The translations under genes and the position numbers were made by a program. Below are positions 16,373-25,191 of a DNA stretch of 64,000 nucleotides, in pieces (the stretch's first letter is position 1; every line of letters begins with the position of its first letter). The stretch is from Anaerolineales bacterium (GTDB lineage: Bacteria > Chloroflexota > Anaerolineae > Anaerolineales > UBA11579): assembly GCA_019637675.1 (NCBI GenBank), contig JAHBVE010000002.1, positions 457,797 through 521,796 of the forward strand, written 5' to 3'. The notes under the pieces are model-generated. The model made no database searches, was not told the origin of the DNA, and saw nothing but the letters and a program-made list of their open reading frames with translations.

Positions 16373-18190
16373 CTAGCCTGTCGCAGAGGCAACTTCGCGC
16401 TGGACTTCTTCTTCGATCATGGTTTGGATGTCGAAGACCTTGCGGTACATGCCTTCCTGCGCCAGCAATTCTTCATGAGTCCCCTGCTGCACGATCTTGC
16501 CCTGGTCGAAGACCAGGATGAGATCGGCCAGCATGACGCTCTGAATGCGGTGGGCGATCAGGAACGTGGTGCGGTTCTCCATCAGCTGCTTAAGCGCCGC
16601 CCGGATCTCAGCCTCGGTCTCGGTATCGACCGAGGAAGTGGCGTCATCCAGAATGAGGATGGCCGGGTTCTTGAGCAGCGTGCGCGCCAGGGTGACGCGC
16701 TGCTTCTGCCCGCCGGAGAGGGTCACGCCGCGCTCCCCCACCATAGTCTCGTAGGCCTTGGGGAAGGTGTTGATGACGTCGTGCACCGCCGCGGCGCGGG
16801 CGGCCTGCTCGATATCGCTATCGGGGATGTCGTCGGCCACGCTGTAGCGAATGTTCTCGCGAATGCTGCGCGAGAACAGGAAGGGCTCTTGCAGCACGAT
16901 GCCGATGTTGTCACGCAGGTAGCGGCGCGGGTAGCGTTTGAGCTCCACGCCGTCCAGCAGAATGCGGCCGGCGGTGTAGTCGTAAAAACGCGGCAGCAGG
17001 CTGACCAGGCTGGTCTTGCCCGAGCCGGTCGAGCCCAACAGCGCGATGGTCTGCCCGGGCGCGGCGCGGAAGCTGACATTGTTGAGCACGGCTTGGCCCG
17101 CCTCGTATTCGAAGGTCACATTCTCGAAGACGATCTCGCCGCGCGGGCGGGCCGCCGGCAGGTAGTCGCCTTCATCCAGCGGTTCGCGGTCTTCCTTGAT
17201 GATGCTGGACACGCGGTCGAAGGAGACCAGGCCCTGGCTCATCTGCACGATGACGCGGCCCAAGTTGCGGATCGGCCACAGCAGCCAGACCAGCACGCTG
17301 ACATAGGCGATGTAGTCGCCCAGGGTCAGGATGCCCTGGATGGTCATCTGGGCGCCGAGGTAGAAGCCATACAGCATCTGGGCGCCGGTGATGATGTCGG
17401 AAACCGGCCAGAACACCGAGTGCCACATCAGCAGCTTGCGGCCGAGCAGGTATTTGCTCCAGTTCTCCTTCTCGAACTTGTCGATCTCGTAGCGCTGGCG
17501 GGCGAAGGCTTTGACCACGCGCACCCCGCTCAGGTTCTCCTGCAACACGGACGAGAGCACGCCATCCTGGTTCTGGAAGTTCTCATAGGCCTTGGAGATG
17601 CGGCCGAAGAAGAAGATCGACATGCCTACGGTGATGGGCACGCAAATGACCGAGAGCCAGGCCAGGCGCGAGTTGATGTAGAGCAACAGGCCGAAGTTGA
17701 CCAGGAACAGGCTGATGATGCGCCCGAACTCGATCGATTCCTGGGCGATGAAGCGGCGCACCGCATCCACATCTGAGGTGACCTTCTGGATCAGCTCGCC
17801 GGTCTTGTGGCGGTCATGGAAGCTGAAGCTCAGGCGCTGCAACTGGTCATACAGGAAGTTGCGCAGGCGCTGGGCGACCCGCTCGCCGGTGCGCCCGGAG
17901 AGCGTGCCGCTGGCATAGGTGAAGATGCCCTGCACAAGCGCCAGCCCCAGGAAGCCGAGCGCCACGAGCGGCACCTGGCGCGAGAAGTTGGGCGTGCCCA
18001 GCACGTCATCCACGAAGTAGGCCAGCAGCAGGTACACGGCCGAGCGGCAGATGGCCGAGACGGCCAGGCTGAAGGTGGCCATGGCATACGCGCCATAGTT
18101 GCCCTGCAGCAGGCCGAAGAAGGCTTTGAGCCGCTTTTGCGAAACGACCTTCTTGAGGTCTATGATTTCTGAATTCTTTTGTTCAACCAC
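16373..18190 (-). CDS. ABC exporter half-transporter, subunit with degenerate Walker B
   Basis: 605 residues: N-terminal type I exporter membrane domain and a C-terminal ATPase with Walker A GSTGSGKTS, canonical signature LSGGQ and H-loop IAHR. In Walker B the catalytic Glu is replaced by Asp (LILDDATSSVD). That replacement is the hallmark of one subunit in heterodimeric exporters such as TM287/288, BmrCD and LmrCD. The start is taken as GTG 18190 (VEQKNSEII) because AGGAG stands eight bases upstream; the longer frame to 18247 has no SD. Confidence 0.92.
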   Translation of the reverse strand: MVEQKNSEIIDLKKVVSQKRLKAFFGLLQGNYGAYAMATFSLAVSAICRSAVYLLLAYFVDDVLGTPNFSRQVPLVALGFLGLALVQGIFTYASGTLSGRTGERVAQRLRNFLYDQLQRLSFSFHDRHKTGELIQKVTSDVDAVRRFIAQESIEFGRIISLFLVNFGLLLYINSRLAWLSVICVPITVGMSIFFFGRISKAYENFQNQDGVLSSVLQENLSGVRVVKAFARQRYEIDKFEKENWSKYLLGRKLLMWHSVFWPVSDIITGAQMLYGFYLGAQMTIQGILTLGDYIAYVSVLVWLLWPIRNLGRVIVQMSQGLVSFDRVSSIIKEDREPLDEGDYLPAARPRGEIVFENVTFEYEAGQAVLNNVSFRAAPGQTIALLGSTGSGKTSLVSLLPRFYDYTAGRILLDGVELKRYPRRYLRDNIGIVLQEPFLFSRSIRENIRYSVADDIPDSDIEQAARAAAVHDVINTFPKAYETMVGERGVTLSGGQKQRVTLARTLLKNPAILILDDATSSVDTETEAEIRAALKQLMENRTTFLIAHRIQSVMLADLILVFDQGKIVQQGTHEELLAQEGMYRKVFDIQTMIEEEVQREVASATG

Positions 18191-18395
18191 TTGTATTACT
18201 CCTGGTGCAGGGCACCTGGCGCTAGAGACTAAAACAGCCATCCACAACGGATGTGCGCAAACAGACTATGCATTTTGATAGCAAATGGGGGCGAGCCGCA
18301 ACAAGAAGCCGCCTGGCGGCGCAGACGCCAGCCAGACAAAACCAACGCTGGAAGTCTATACCAAAGGCGGGGTTTCGTCAAACCCGGCTTACGGA

Positions 18396-18401
18396 TACAA
18401 T
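18396..18401 (+). promoter_or_regulatory. -10 box TACAAT for murJ, short leader
   Basis: TACAAT is followed by 12 bases before ATG 18414, predicting a leader of about 3-6 bases without an SD. Confidence 0.5.
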
Positions 18402-18413
18402 TTTTGCACCCCT

Positions 18414-19988
18414 ATGAAACTAAAACTGAGCCACTTCGCCCGCTCCACCCTGATCATTGCTGCGTTCTTTGGGCTTGATAAGGTGCTGGCCTTTGCGCGC
18501 CAGCTCATCATCAACAACCAGTTTGGCCTCTCATACGAGCTGGACGTCTTCAATGCGGCAAACAACATCCCTGACCTGCTGTCGGCGCTGATCAGCGGCG
18601 GCGCGCTGGGCGTGGCGCTGATCCCGGTGCTGTCCGAATACCTGGAGAAGAGCGGCCGCCAGGGCGCCTGGGATCTGTTCGTACGCATCCTCAACCTGGC
18701 CTTCATCGTCACCGCCGCACTCTCGGTCGTGATCGCCGCCCTGGCCCCCTGGCTCATCAACACCCTGATCGCGCCCGGCTTCCCGGCCGAGCAGAAGACG
18801 CTGGCGGTGGAGCTGATGCGGCTGGACCTGATCGCCATCATCATCTTCTCGATCAGCGGCCTGGCAATGGCCGGCCTGCAGGCCAACAAGCACTTCCTGC
18901 TGCCGGCGCTGGCGCCGGGGCTGTACAACATCGGCCAGATCTTCGGCGCGCTGGTGCTGGCGCCCAGCAGCCCGTACAACATTGGCGGGTTCGACCTGCC
19001 CCATTTTGGCATGGGCATCCACGGCCTGGTGTGGGGTGTGATCCTGGGCGCCGCGCTGCACTTGGCAATCCAGGTGCCCGGGCTGCTGGCCTACGGGTTC
19101 CGCTGGCAGCCGGTGCTGGGCCTGCACACCGAGGGCGTGCGCAAGGTGCTGGTGCTGATGGCGCCGCGCGTGCTGACCATGTTCTTCATCCATATTTACT
19201 TCGTGGCGCGGGACAACCTGGCCTCTGGCCTGGCCGAAGGCTCGATCACGGCGCTCAATCTGGGCTGGTTCATTATGCAGGTGCCCGAGACCCTGATCGG
19301 CAGCGCCCTGGCCATCGCCCTGCTGCCGAGCGTGGCGCAGCTGTTCACGCGTGGCGACCGGGCCGGTTTCGCCCAGGCGGTCAACGGCGCGGTGCGCACC
19401 ATCCTGGCGCTCACCATCCCCGCTGCCCTGCTGCTGGGGATGGGGTTGCGCCCGCTGCTGGAGCGCGCCTTTCCCGTCTATTCGCCGGCCGAGGTCGACC
19501 TCATCGTATGGATCACGCAGTTGTATCTGGCCGGCCTGACCGGCCACGCCCTGCTGGAGATTGGCTCGCGCTCGTTCTACGCGCAGCAAGAAGCGCGCAC
19601 GCCCATGTGGGCGGCGGGCATCAATTCAGCCCTGTTCGTGGCGCTGGCGGTCGTGATGACGCGCAGCATGGGCGCTGGCGGCATTGCCCTGGCGGGCACA
19701 GTAGCCTTTACGCTGGAAGCGATCGTGCTGCTGTGGCTGTTGGCGCGGCGTTACCCTGGCCTGGGCGAAACGCGCAGCACGCTGCTGCGTACGGCCGCCG
19801 GCAGCCTGCTGGGCGCCGGGGCGCTGTACGCCGTGATGCAGTGGGCGCCGCTGCCGGGCTTTGTGGCGGCCTTGGCGGGTATGGTGCTGGGTATGCTGCT
19901 GGCGATGGCGGTGCTGTGGCCGGATCTCAAGGTGTTCGCCCAGTTGGCCAGCAGCACGGACAAGGTGGAGCCGGCGCAGACGCCATAG
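18414..19988 (+). CDS. murJ: Lipid II flippase MurJ (MviN family)
   Basis: 524 residues, about 14 membrane spans. The N-terminal segment (FGLDKVLAFARQ, then DVFNAANNIPDLLSALISGG) is the MurJ signature with the conserved Arg/Asp residues. It flips undecaprenyl-linked peptidoglycan precursor across the membrane. The MKLKLSHF start at 18414 is chosen over an in-frame start at 18285, because the latter would add a non-homologous repeat-derived leader and the -10 box sits between them. The stop codon runs into a perfect 20-bp palindrome. Confidence 0.93.
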   Translation: MKLKLSHFARSTLIIAAFFGLDKVLAFARQLIINNQFGLSYELDVFNAANNIPDLLSALISGGALGVALIPVLSEYLEKSGRQGAWDLFVRILNLAFIVTAALSVVIAALAPWLINTLIAPGFPAEQKTLAVELMRLDLIAIIIFSISGLAMAGLQANKHFLLPALAPGLYNIGQIFGALVLAPSSPYNIGGFDLPHFGMGIHGLVWGVILGAALHLAIQVPGLLAYGFRWQPVLGLHTEGVRKVLVLMAPRVLTMFFIHIYFVARDNLASGLAEGSITALNLGWFIMQVPETLIGSALAIALLPSVAQLFTRGDRAGFAQAVNGAVRTILALTIPAALLLGMGLRPLLERAFPVYSPAEVDLIVWITQLYLAGLTGHALLEIGSRSFYAQQEARTPMWAAGINSALFVALAVVMTRSMGAGGIALAGTVAFTLEAIVLLWLLARRYPGLGETRSTLLRTAAGSLLGAGALYAVMQWAPLPGFVAALAGMVLGMLLAMAVLWPDLKVFAQLASSTDKVEPAQTP

Positions 19989-20285
19989 GGGCGCAGCATG
20001 CTGCGCCCTCTAGCACCCTTGTCATTGCGAGGATTGCGCTGCTACGCAGCGCAGACGAATCCTTCATTCGTCATTGCGAGGAGTATTCCAGCGCTGCGCG
20101 CTGGAAACGGACGAAGCAATCTGGTTTATTACCTCTTCCACGCAGCGCATGATTCACAAACGATCACTGCATAGAAGATATGCCAGCAAGGATTCTTCCC
20201 TGAGCCGGCATCGGCGATCCGGGTGTAGCTTCTCAAACCCGGTCAGAATGACACGGGTAATGTAGGGGCGCAGCATGCTGCGCCC
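19988..20285. repeat. Composite repeat block bracketed by two identical 20-bp palindromes
   Basis: GGGCGCAGCATGCTGCGCCC occurs at 19988-20007 and again at 20266-20285. Between them lie two family C units: one at 20021-20062 (GTCATTGCGAGGA, a GCGCTGC/GCAGCGC core, GACGAATCC) and one at 20070-20114 (GTCATTGCGAGGAG, a TTCCAGCGC/GCGCTGGAA core, GACGAAGCAATC). No ORF with coding character is seen. The remainder of the gap, 20286-20551, holds no gene or clear signal. Confidence 0.75.
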
Positions 20286-20551
20286 TGTCACTACCTTGAC
20301 ACCCAAGCCCAGTTTGCCCGCACATCCACCTTCCCTGCTATACCTACATCCTGCCCGCCCCCACATAAACCAGGGGCAAACAAGGGAGTTAAAACAATTA
20401 ATACATTAAGTACATTCCCTCTAAGCCTAGGCTAAAAGAGAGCGAAACAGAGGGCAAATGTTTTAACAAAACCGCGTCAAGGAGGGGGACACAAAACTGG
20501 CTATGATGATGATTAAAACTTATCTGTGAACAAGGGATGTTATGTTGGGGG

Positions 20552-22201
20552 CTAGAGTTCCAGCTTGGCTTTTGCCGCCTGGTAATCCGAGTAGCCGCCG
20601 GGGTATTCGACCAGCTTGCCATCCTCAAGCTCGACGATGCGAGTAGCAACGCGGTCAAGGAAATAGCGGTCGTGCGAGATGGCCAGCACGCTGCCCTCGA
20701 ACTCGGCCAGCGATTCTTCCAGCACTTCGGCCGAGCGGATATCCAGGTTATTGGTGGGCTCATCCAGCAGCAGGAAATTGGCCCCGCTGAGCATGATGAG
20801 GATGAGCTGCAGGCGGCTGCGCTCACCGCCGGAGAGCGTGCCGACCGGGTTGTTCATGCGCTGGTACTCATAGACGAACTTATCCAGCAGCTTCACCGCA
20901 TTGGCCTCAGACAGGTTCGCCGCCCGGCGCACGGTGTCCATCAGGGTCATGGAATGGTCGAGCGTCTCGTGCTCCTGAGCATAGTAGCCGGTTTGGATGC
21001 TGGGGCCGACTTTGATCTCGCCTGCGTCGGGCGCGTCGCGGCCGAGCAGCAGGCGGAACAGCACAGACTTGCCCGCCCCGTTGGGGCCAACCAAGCCGAC
21101 CCGCTCGCCATGCCACAGGGTAAGGCCAAGCCCATCCAGCACCTGGTTCTTGCCCTGCGGGCTATCAAAGCTCTTGGCGACATCCGTAAGCTCCAGCACT
21201 TTGTTGCTGCCCCGCCAGCCCTTGAATTGCAGGTTCATGCTGCGCGGGTCGGCCTTGGGCTTCTCGACCTTCTCCATCTTCTCGATGCGCTTCATCATCG
21301 ACTTGGCCCGGCGGATGAGCTTCTCGTTCTCGTGCGAGCGGCCCCAGATCAGCATGCGCTTGGCGGACTGCTCCAGGCGGCTGATCTCGTTCTGCTGGAC
21401 TTTGAACTGGCGCTGCTGCTCAAGCAGCTTGGCCTCTTTGAAGGCTACGAATTCGGAGTAGTTGCCCTCGTAGACGGTGACCTTGCCGTCGCGCAGCTCG
21501 GCGATCTCGTCCGCAACCACGTCGAGCATGAAACGGTCGTGCGAGATGATGACCACGCCGCCGTGATAGTTGCGGATGTACTGCTCGAGGAACTCCTTGC
21601 CGTCCATGTCGAGATGGTTGTCGGGCTCGTCCAGCAGCAGGATGTCCGGGCGGGTGACCAGCAGCTTAGTCAGGCCCAGCAGCTTCTTCTGGCCGCCGCT
21701 CAGGTTGCTGACGGACAGCTCCAGCTCGTGCTCGGCGAAGCCCAGGCTCAGCAGCGTGGAGCGCACCTGGCCTTCGTAGCCCGGGCCGCCGATGCGGGTA
21801 TGCTCCTCCAGCAGCTGGGCATGCTCCTCCAGCTTGCGGCTGAGACGTTTCTCATCACTGTAGACCTCCGGCTGGCCCATTTGCTCTTCCACCAGGGCCA
21901 GCGAGCGTTCGAGCTCAAACAGGCGCGTGTGGGCGGTCAAGGCCTCCTGCAGCAGGGTGTGCTCAGGGTTGAAGCGCGGCTCCTGCGGCAGGTAGCCAAT
22001 GCTGAGCTTGCCGCGCATGTTGGCGTAGCCGGTCTCGGTGGTCAACTCGCCGGAGATGAGGCGCAGGAGGGTGCTTTTACCGCTGCCGTTGATGCCGATC
22101 AGGCCGACGCAGCGATCCTTGTGGATTTCCCAGGAGAGGTTCTTGAAAACCGGCTCGGCATTGTAGGTGACAGTGACCTGGTCGAGGCTGAAGCCGATTA
22201 T
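20552..22201 (-). CDS. ABC-F family ATPase with non-standard start codon
   Basis: A cytoplasmic tandem ATPase. The first domain has Walker A GINGSGKST, signature NLSGGQKKL and Walker B LLLDEPDNHLD; the second has GPNGAGKSV, TLSGGERSR and LLLDEPTNNLD, with a charged linker between. ABC-F proteins act on ribosomes. Reading back from the first Walker A, the frame runs to GFSLDQVTVTYN and then ATC, ATA, with no ATG, GTG or TTG before an in-frame TGA about 50 bases upstream. GGAGG stands five bases before ATA (22201) and eight before ATC (22198). The next standard candidate, TTG 22045, would delete Walker A. The coordinates use ATA, giving 549 residues. The ATA overlaps the TAA stop of the DUF4260 gene. 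Confidence 0.85.
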   Translation of the reverse strand: MIGFSLDQVTVTYNAEPVFKNLSWEIHKDRCVGLIGINGSGKSTLLRLISGELTTETGYANMRGKLSIGYLPQEPRFNPEHTLLQEALTAHTRLFELERSLALVEEQMGQPEVYSDEKRLSRKLEEHAQLLEEHTRIGGPGYEGQVRSTLLSLGFAEHELELSVSNLSGGQKKLLGLTKLLVTRPDILLLDEPDNHLDMDGKEFLEQYIRNYHGGVVIISHDRFMLDVVADEIAELRDGKVTVYEGNYSEFVAFKEAKLLEQQRQFKVQQNEISRLEQSAKRMLIWGRSHENEKLIRRAKSMMKRIEKMEKVEKPKADPRSMNLQFKGWRGSNKVLELTDVAKSFDSPQGKNQVLDGLGLTLWHGERVGLVGPNGAGKSVLFRLLLGRDAPDAGEIKVGPSIQTGYYAQEHETLDHSMTLMDTVRRAANLSEANAVKLLDKFVYEYQRMNNPVGTLSGGERSRLQLILIMLSGANFLLLDEPTNNLDIRSAEVLEESLAEFEGSVLAISHDRYFLDRVATRIVELEDGKLVEYPGGYSDYQAAKAKLEL

Positions 22202-22563
22202 GGCTGCCTCCTGCCCTGCCCGATCTGGCCGAGGTGGGTGTTCTGGAAGGAGTCAGGGTACTTCAGGCCGTAGCCAAAGACGCGGTCGAGGCTGGCGTGC
22301 GCGAACAGGATGATGCCGGCCACGCGCAGCGGGATGGAATCCATCGGCACGCTGAGCGCGAACATCAGCACCGCCAGGGCGCGATGGTGAAAGAGGTTGT
22401 AGGTGAATGCGCCAATGCGCGGCCCGGCCAGGTAGCCGATGGCCGAGAGGTCAGGCGCGAACAGCAACAACGCGAACCACCACCACGGCAAGCCCATACC
22501 GGCGTAGGCAAACAGGGCCAAGGCAAAAAGCGCGGCTTCTTCAATACGCAATATGGTTTTCAT
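22198..22563 (-). CDS. DUF4260 family membrane protein
   Basis: 121 residues with about four membrane spans and the family-typical stretches LLLFAPDLSAIGYLAGPRIG and AHASLDRVFGYGLKYPDSF. The function is unknown. The SD GGAG lies six bases before the ATG. Its stop TAA overlaps the presumed start of the ABC-F gene. Confidence 0.88.
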   Translation of the reverse strand: MKTILRIEEAALFALALFAYAGMGLPWWWFALLLFAPDLSAIGYLAGPRIGAFTYNLFHHRALAVLMFALSVPMDSIPLRVAGIILFAHASLDRVFGYGLKYPDSFQNTHLGQIGQGRRQP

Positions 22564-22659
22564 ATATCACTCCGGTAGAAATCAATAACCACAAGCACAA
22601 AGGGACACAAAACTGAAACTTTGTGCTCTGTGCTTGCGGTGCGCGCAAGTTGGCAGGTG

Positions 22660-23934
22660 TTAATGGCCTTCTTTTTCGTAAGGCTGGCCGTCGGCGGCAG
22701 GTGCCTGGCCGCGGCCTACAACGCCGGCCAGCACGATCATGGTAGCGATATACGGCGCCATAAGCAGGAACTCGGAGGCCACCCGCACTCCCAGAATGGC
22801 CAAGCGCGCCGCCAGCATATCGGCGAAGCCGAACAGCAACCCGGCACCGAAGGCGCCGAACGGATTCCAGTTGCCGAAGATCATGGCAGCCAGGCCAATG
22901 AAACCGCGCCCAGCAGTCATTACATCGTCAAAGCGGCCCACGGAGCCCAGGGTGAAATAAGCTCCGCCGAAGCCGGCCATCATGCCGCCCAGGATCACAG
23001 CCATGTAACGGGTCTTGAAGACGTTGATGCCCAGGGTATCAGCGGCTTTGGGGTGCTCACCCACTGAGCGCAGGCGCAGGCCCCAACGAGTGAAGAACAA
23101 GCCGAAATGCAGCAGCGCCAGGAATAACAGCATGCTGAAGAAGAACACATTGTGCGAGAAGAGAATTGGCCCAATGAAGGGAATCTCCGCCAGGCCAGGA
23201 ATTTGGATGTCAGGAAAAATTCCAGGGTTATTCAACTGGCGGTTGGCTGCCAGATACTTGGCAGAAATGAAAGAGCTCATGCCGATGGAAAAGATATTGA
23301 TGACCGTACCTGAGACGATTTGGTCGGTTTTGTATTTTATGGAAAAGATGGCATGCACCACAGCCAACAAGGCGCCGGCCAATACGCCAGCCAGGAGGCC
23401 GACCCACAATCCATACAGGCTTCCGAAGATTGCAGCAACCATCGCACCGGTGAGCATCATGCCCTCGATGGCGATATTGACCACACCGGCCCGCTCACAC
23501 AGAATGCCTGACAGGGCGCCGAGCGTGATGGGCACAGCACGGATGAGCGTGGCGCGCAGCAAGCCGGCCAGGTTGAGGGAGGTGCCAGAGGCAACCCAGG
23601 AAAGAAACGCGAAAATGAACAATGCAGCCACAAGACCCAGAATGGCGTTGGTGCGTGTGCCAAAGCCGCGCACCAACTGATACCCACCCAGCAACGCACA
23701 GACAAAAGCGATAGCGTGCAGCACCGGCAGCGTGATGAATTCCAGATTGGGGAAATTGGCCTGGCTGCCACCCGGGTTAAGGGTGAAGGTGGTGACCATT
23801 TCGCCCTGGGTTGTGCGGGCAAACAGAAGCCAGATGGCGGCGGCCAGGGCCAGGAAAACGACGCCCATCACGCGCCGCCGGCCTCCGCCGGTGTACTCCG
23901 CAGACGATTTCATCGTGGGTGACAGGGTGCTCAT
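22660..23934 (-). CDS. Nucleoside ABC importer permease 2 (BMP-type)
   Basis: A 424-residue inner-membrane permease of the branched-chain/BMP family (NupQ/YufQ-like), with about ten spans and the conserved segments GALSGILCERAGVVNIAIEG and FIGLAAMIFGNWNPFGA. The start at 23934 follows the upstream permease stop by four bases, with GGAGG eight bases before ATG. It is the last gene of the importer operon. An in-frame extension to 24030 lies inside the neighbouring gene and lacks family similarity. Confidence 0.92.
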   Translation of the reverse strand: MSTLSPTMKSSAEYTGGGRRRVMGVVFLALAAAIWLLFARTTQGEMVTTFTLNPGGSQANFPNLEFITLPVLHAIAFVCALLGGYQLVRGFGTRTNAILGLVAALFIFAFLSWVASGTSLNLAGLLRATLIRAVPITLGALSGILCERAGVVNIAIEGMMLTGAMVAAIFGSLYGLWVGLLAGVLAGALLAVVHAIFSIKYKTDQIVSGTVINIFSIGMSSFISAKYLAANRQLNNPGIFPDIQIPGLAEIPFIGPILFSHNVFFFSMLLFLALLHFGLFFTRWGLRLRSVGEHPKAADTLGINVFKTRYMAVILGGMMAGFGGAYFTLGSVGRFDDVMTAGRGFIGLAAMIFGNWNPFGAFGAGLLFGFADMLAARLAILGVRVASEFLLMAPYIATMIVLAGVVGRGQAPAADGQPYEKEGH

Positions 23935-23938
23935 GCTA

Positions 23939-25189
23939 TTAACCTCCCCAGCCGCGCACATGCAGGCCATCTTCTTGCTGCTGCGGGGCGCGCAGGCGGT
24001 AAATGGTACGGATGATGGCCGGGGCGGCAATGAAGGCCAGAATCAGGGCCTGCATCACCGAAATAATATCGACCGGTACGTTGGCAGCAATCTGCATTTG
24101 CAGCGCGCCGTTGCGCAAGGTTCCAAATAGCAGTGCAGCCAGTACCACACCTACGGGGTGGCTCCGGCCGATAAGCGCCAACGCAATGCTGTCAAAGCCA
24201 TAGCCGGAAGAAAAAGCCGGGGCGAGAGTGTAGTTGACGCCAAGGACTTCATTGGCACCGGCCATGCCGGCCAGCGCGCCGGAGAGGCTCATGGCCAGCA
24301 CCGTTATGACTAGGATGTTCATGCCGGCGTAGCGGGCGGCATTGGGGTTGGCCCCTACAGTGCGCAGTTCAAAGCCCAAACGAGTTTTGAAAAGCAGCCA
24401 GTACACACCATAGGCCGCAGCCAGAGCAATAAAGAAGCCCAGATGGAAACGTATGGGGCTTTCAAAGAAACGCGGCAACTGGGCGGTGGTTTCAATGAAT
24501 GGACTGATGGGATTGGTGGTGTCGGGGCGCTGCAACGGGCCACGCAGCAAGTATTCACTCAAGCGGAAGGCGATGTAATTCATCATGATCGTATTGATGA
24601 CTTCATGTCCGCCGGTCTTGGCTTTAAGCCAGCCGGGGATAAAACCCCAGATGGCGCCGCCCAGCGCGCCAGCCCCCAGGGCCAGCGGCAGATGGATGAT
24701 GGCCGGCAGGCCTTTGACGGCAAAACCGACATAAACAGAGGCAACGGCGCCCATGAACAGCTGGCCCTCGGCGCCGATGTTAAACAGGCCGGCGCGGAAG
24801 CCCAAGGCAACCGCCAAGCCGGCAAAAATATACGGCACAGATTTAATGAGGCTCTCAAAGAAGGGGTTAAAGGCCCGCCGTAACGCAGCCGCCTCGCCGC
24901 TCGCCAGGGCGTCGGCAATACGTTCCGGGTTGCCGATGGCGCCGTTGAACAGAGCGCTGTACGAGCGCAGGGCGGCGTTGATCCCCACACCAATCGCCTC
25001 CAATGGCGAGCGCGACCAGGCAGTGTAGACCTGGTCTGTAGTGACGGCGACGATAAGACCACCCAATAGCAAGCCAGTGATGATAGCAAGGATGGGAACG
25101 ATCAATGAGCCGCGGGCGAGCTCATGCATAAAGATGCCAAACGCGCTCTTGTCTTTGGGAGGGGTGGATTGGCTGTCTTGGTTCGCCAT
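23939..25189 (-). CDS. Nucleoside ABC importer permease 1 (BMP-type)
   Basis: A 416-residue permease (NupP/YufP-like) with the FRAGLFNIGAEGQLFMGA and MNYIAFRLSEYLLRGP segments characteristic of the group. It pairs with the 22660-23934 permease to form the channel. It is two bases from the ATPase gene stop, with AAGGA as SD. Confidence 0.92.
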   Translation of the reverse strand: MANQDSQSTPPKDKSAFGIFMHELARGSLIVPILAIITGLLLGGLIVAVTTDQVYTAWSRSPLEAIGVGINAALRSYSALFNGAIGNPERIADALASGEAAALRRAFNPFFESLIKSVPYIFAGLAVALGFRAGLFNIGAEGQLFMGAVASVYVGFAVKGLPAIIHLPLALGAGALGGAIWGFIPGWLKAKTGGHEVINTIMMNYIAFRLSEYLLRGPLQRPDTTNPISPFIETTAQLPRFFESPIRFHLGFFIALAAAYGVYWLLFKTRLGFELRTVGANPNAARYAGMNILVITVLAMSLSGALAGMAGANEVLGVNYTLAPAFSSGYGFDSIALALIGRSHPVGVVLAALLFGTLRNGALQMQIAANVPVDIISVMQALILAFIAAPAIIRTIYRLRAPQQQEDGLHVRGWGG

Positions 25190-25191
25190 GC

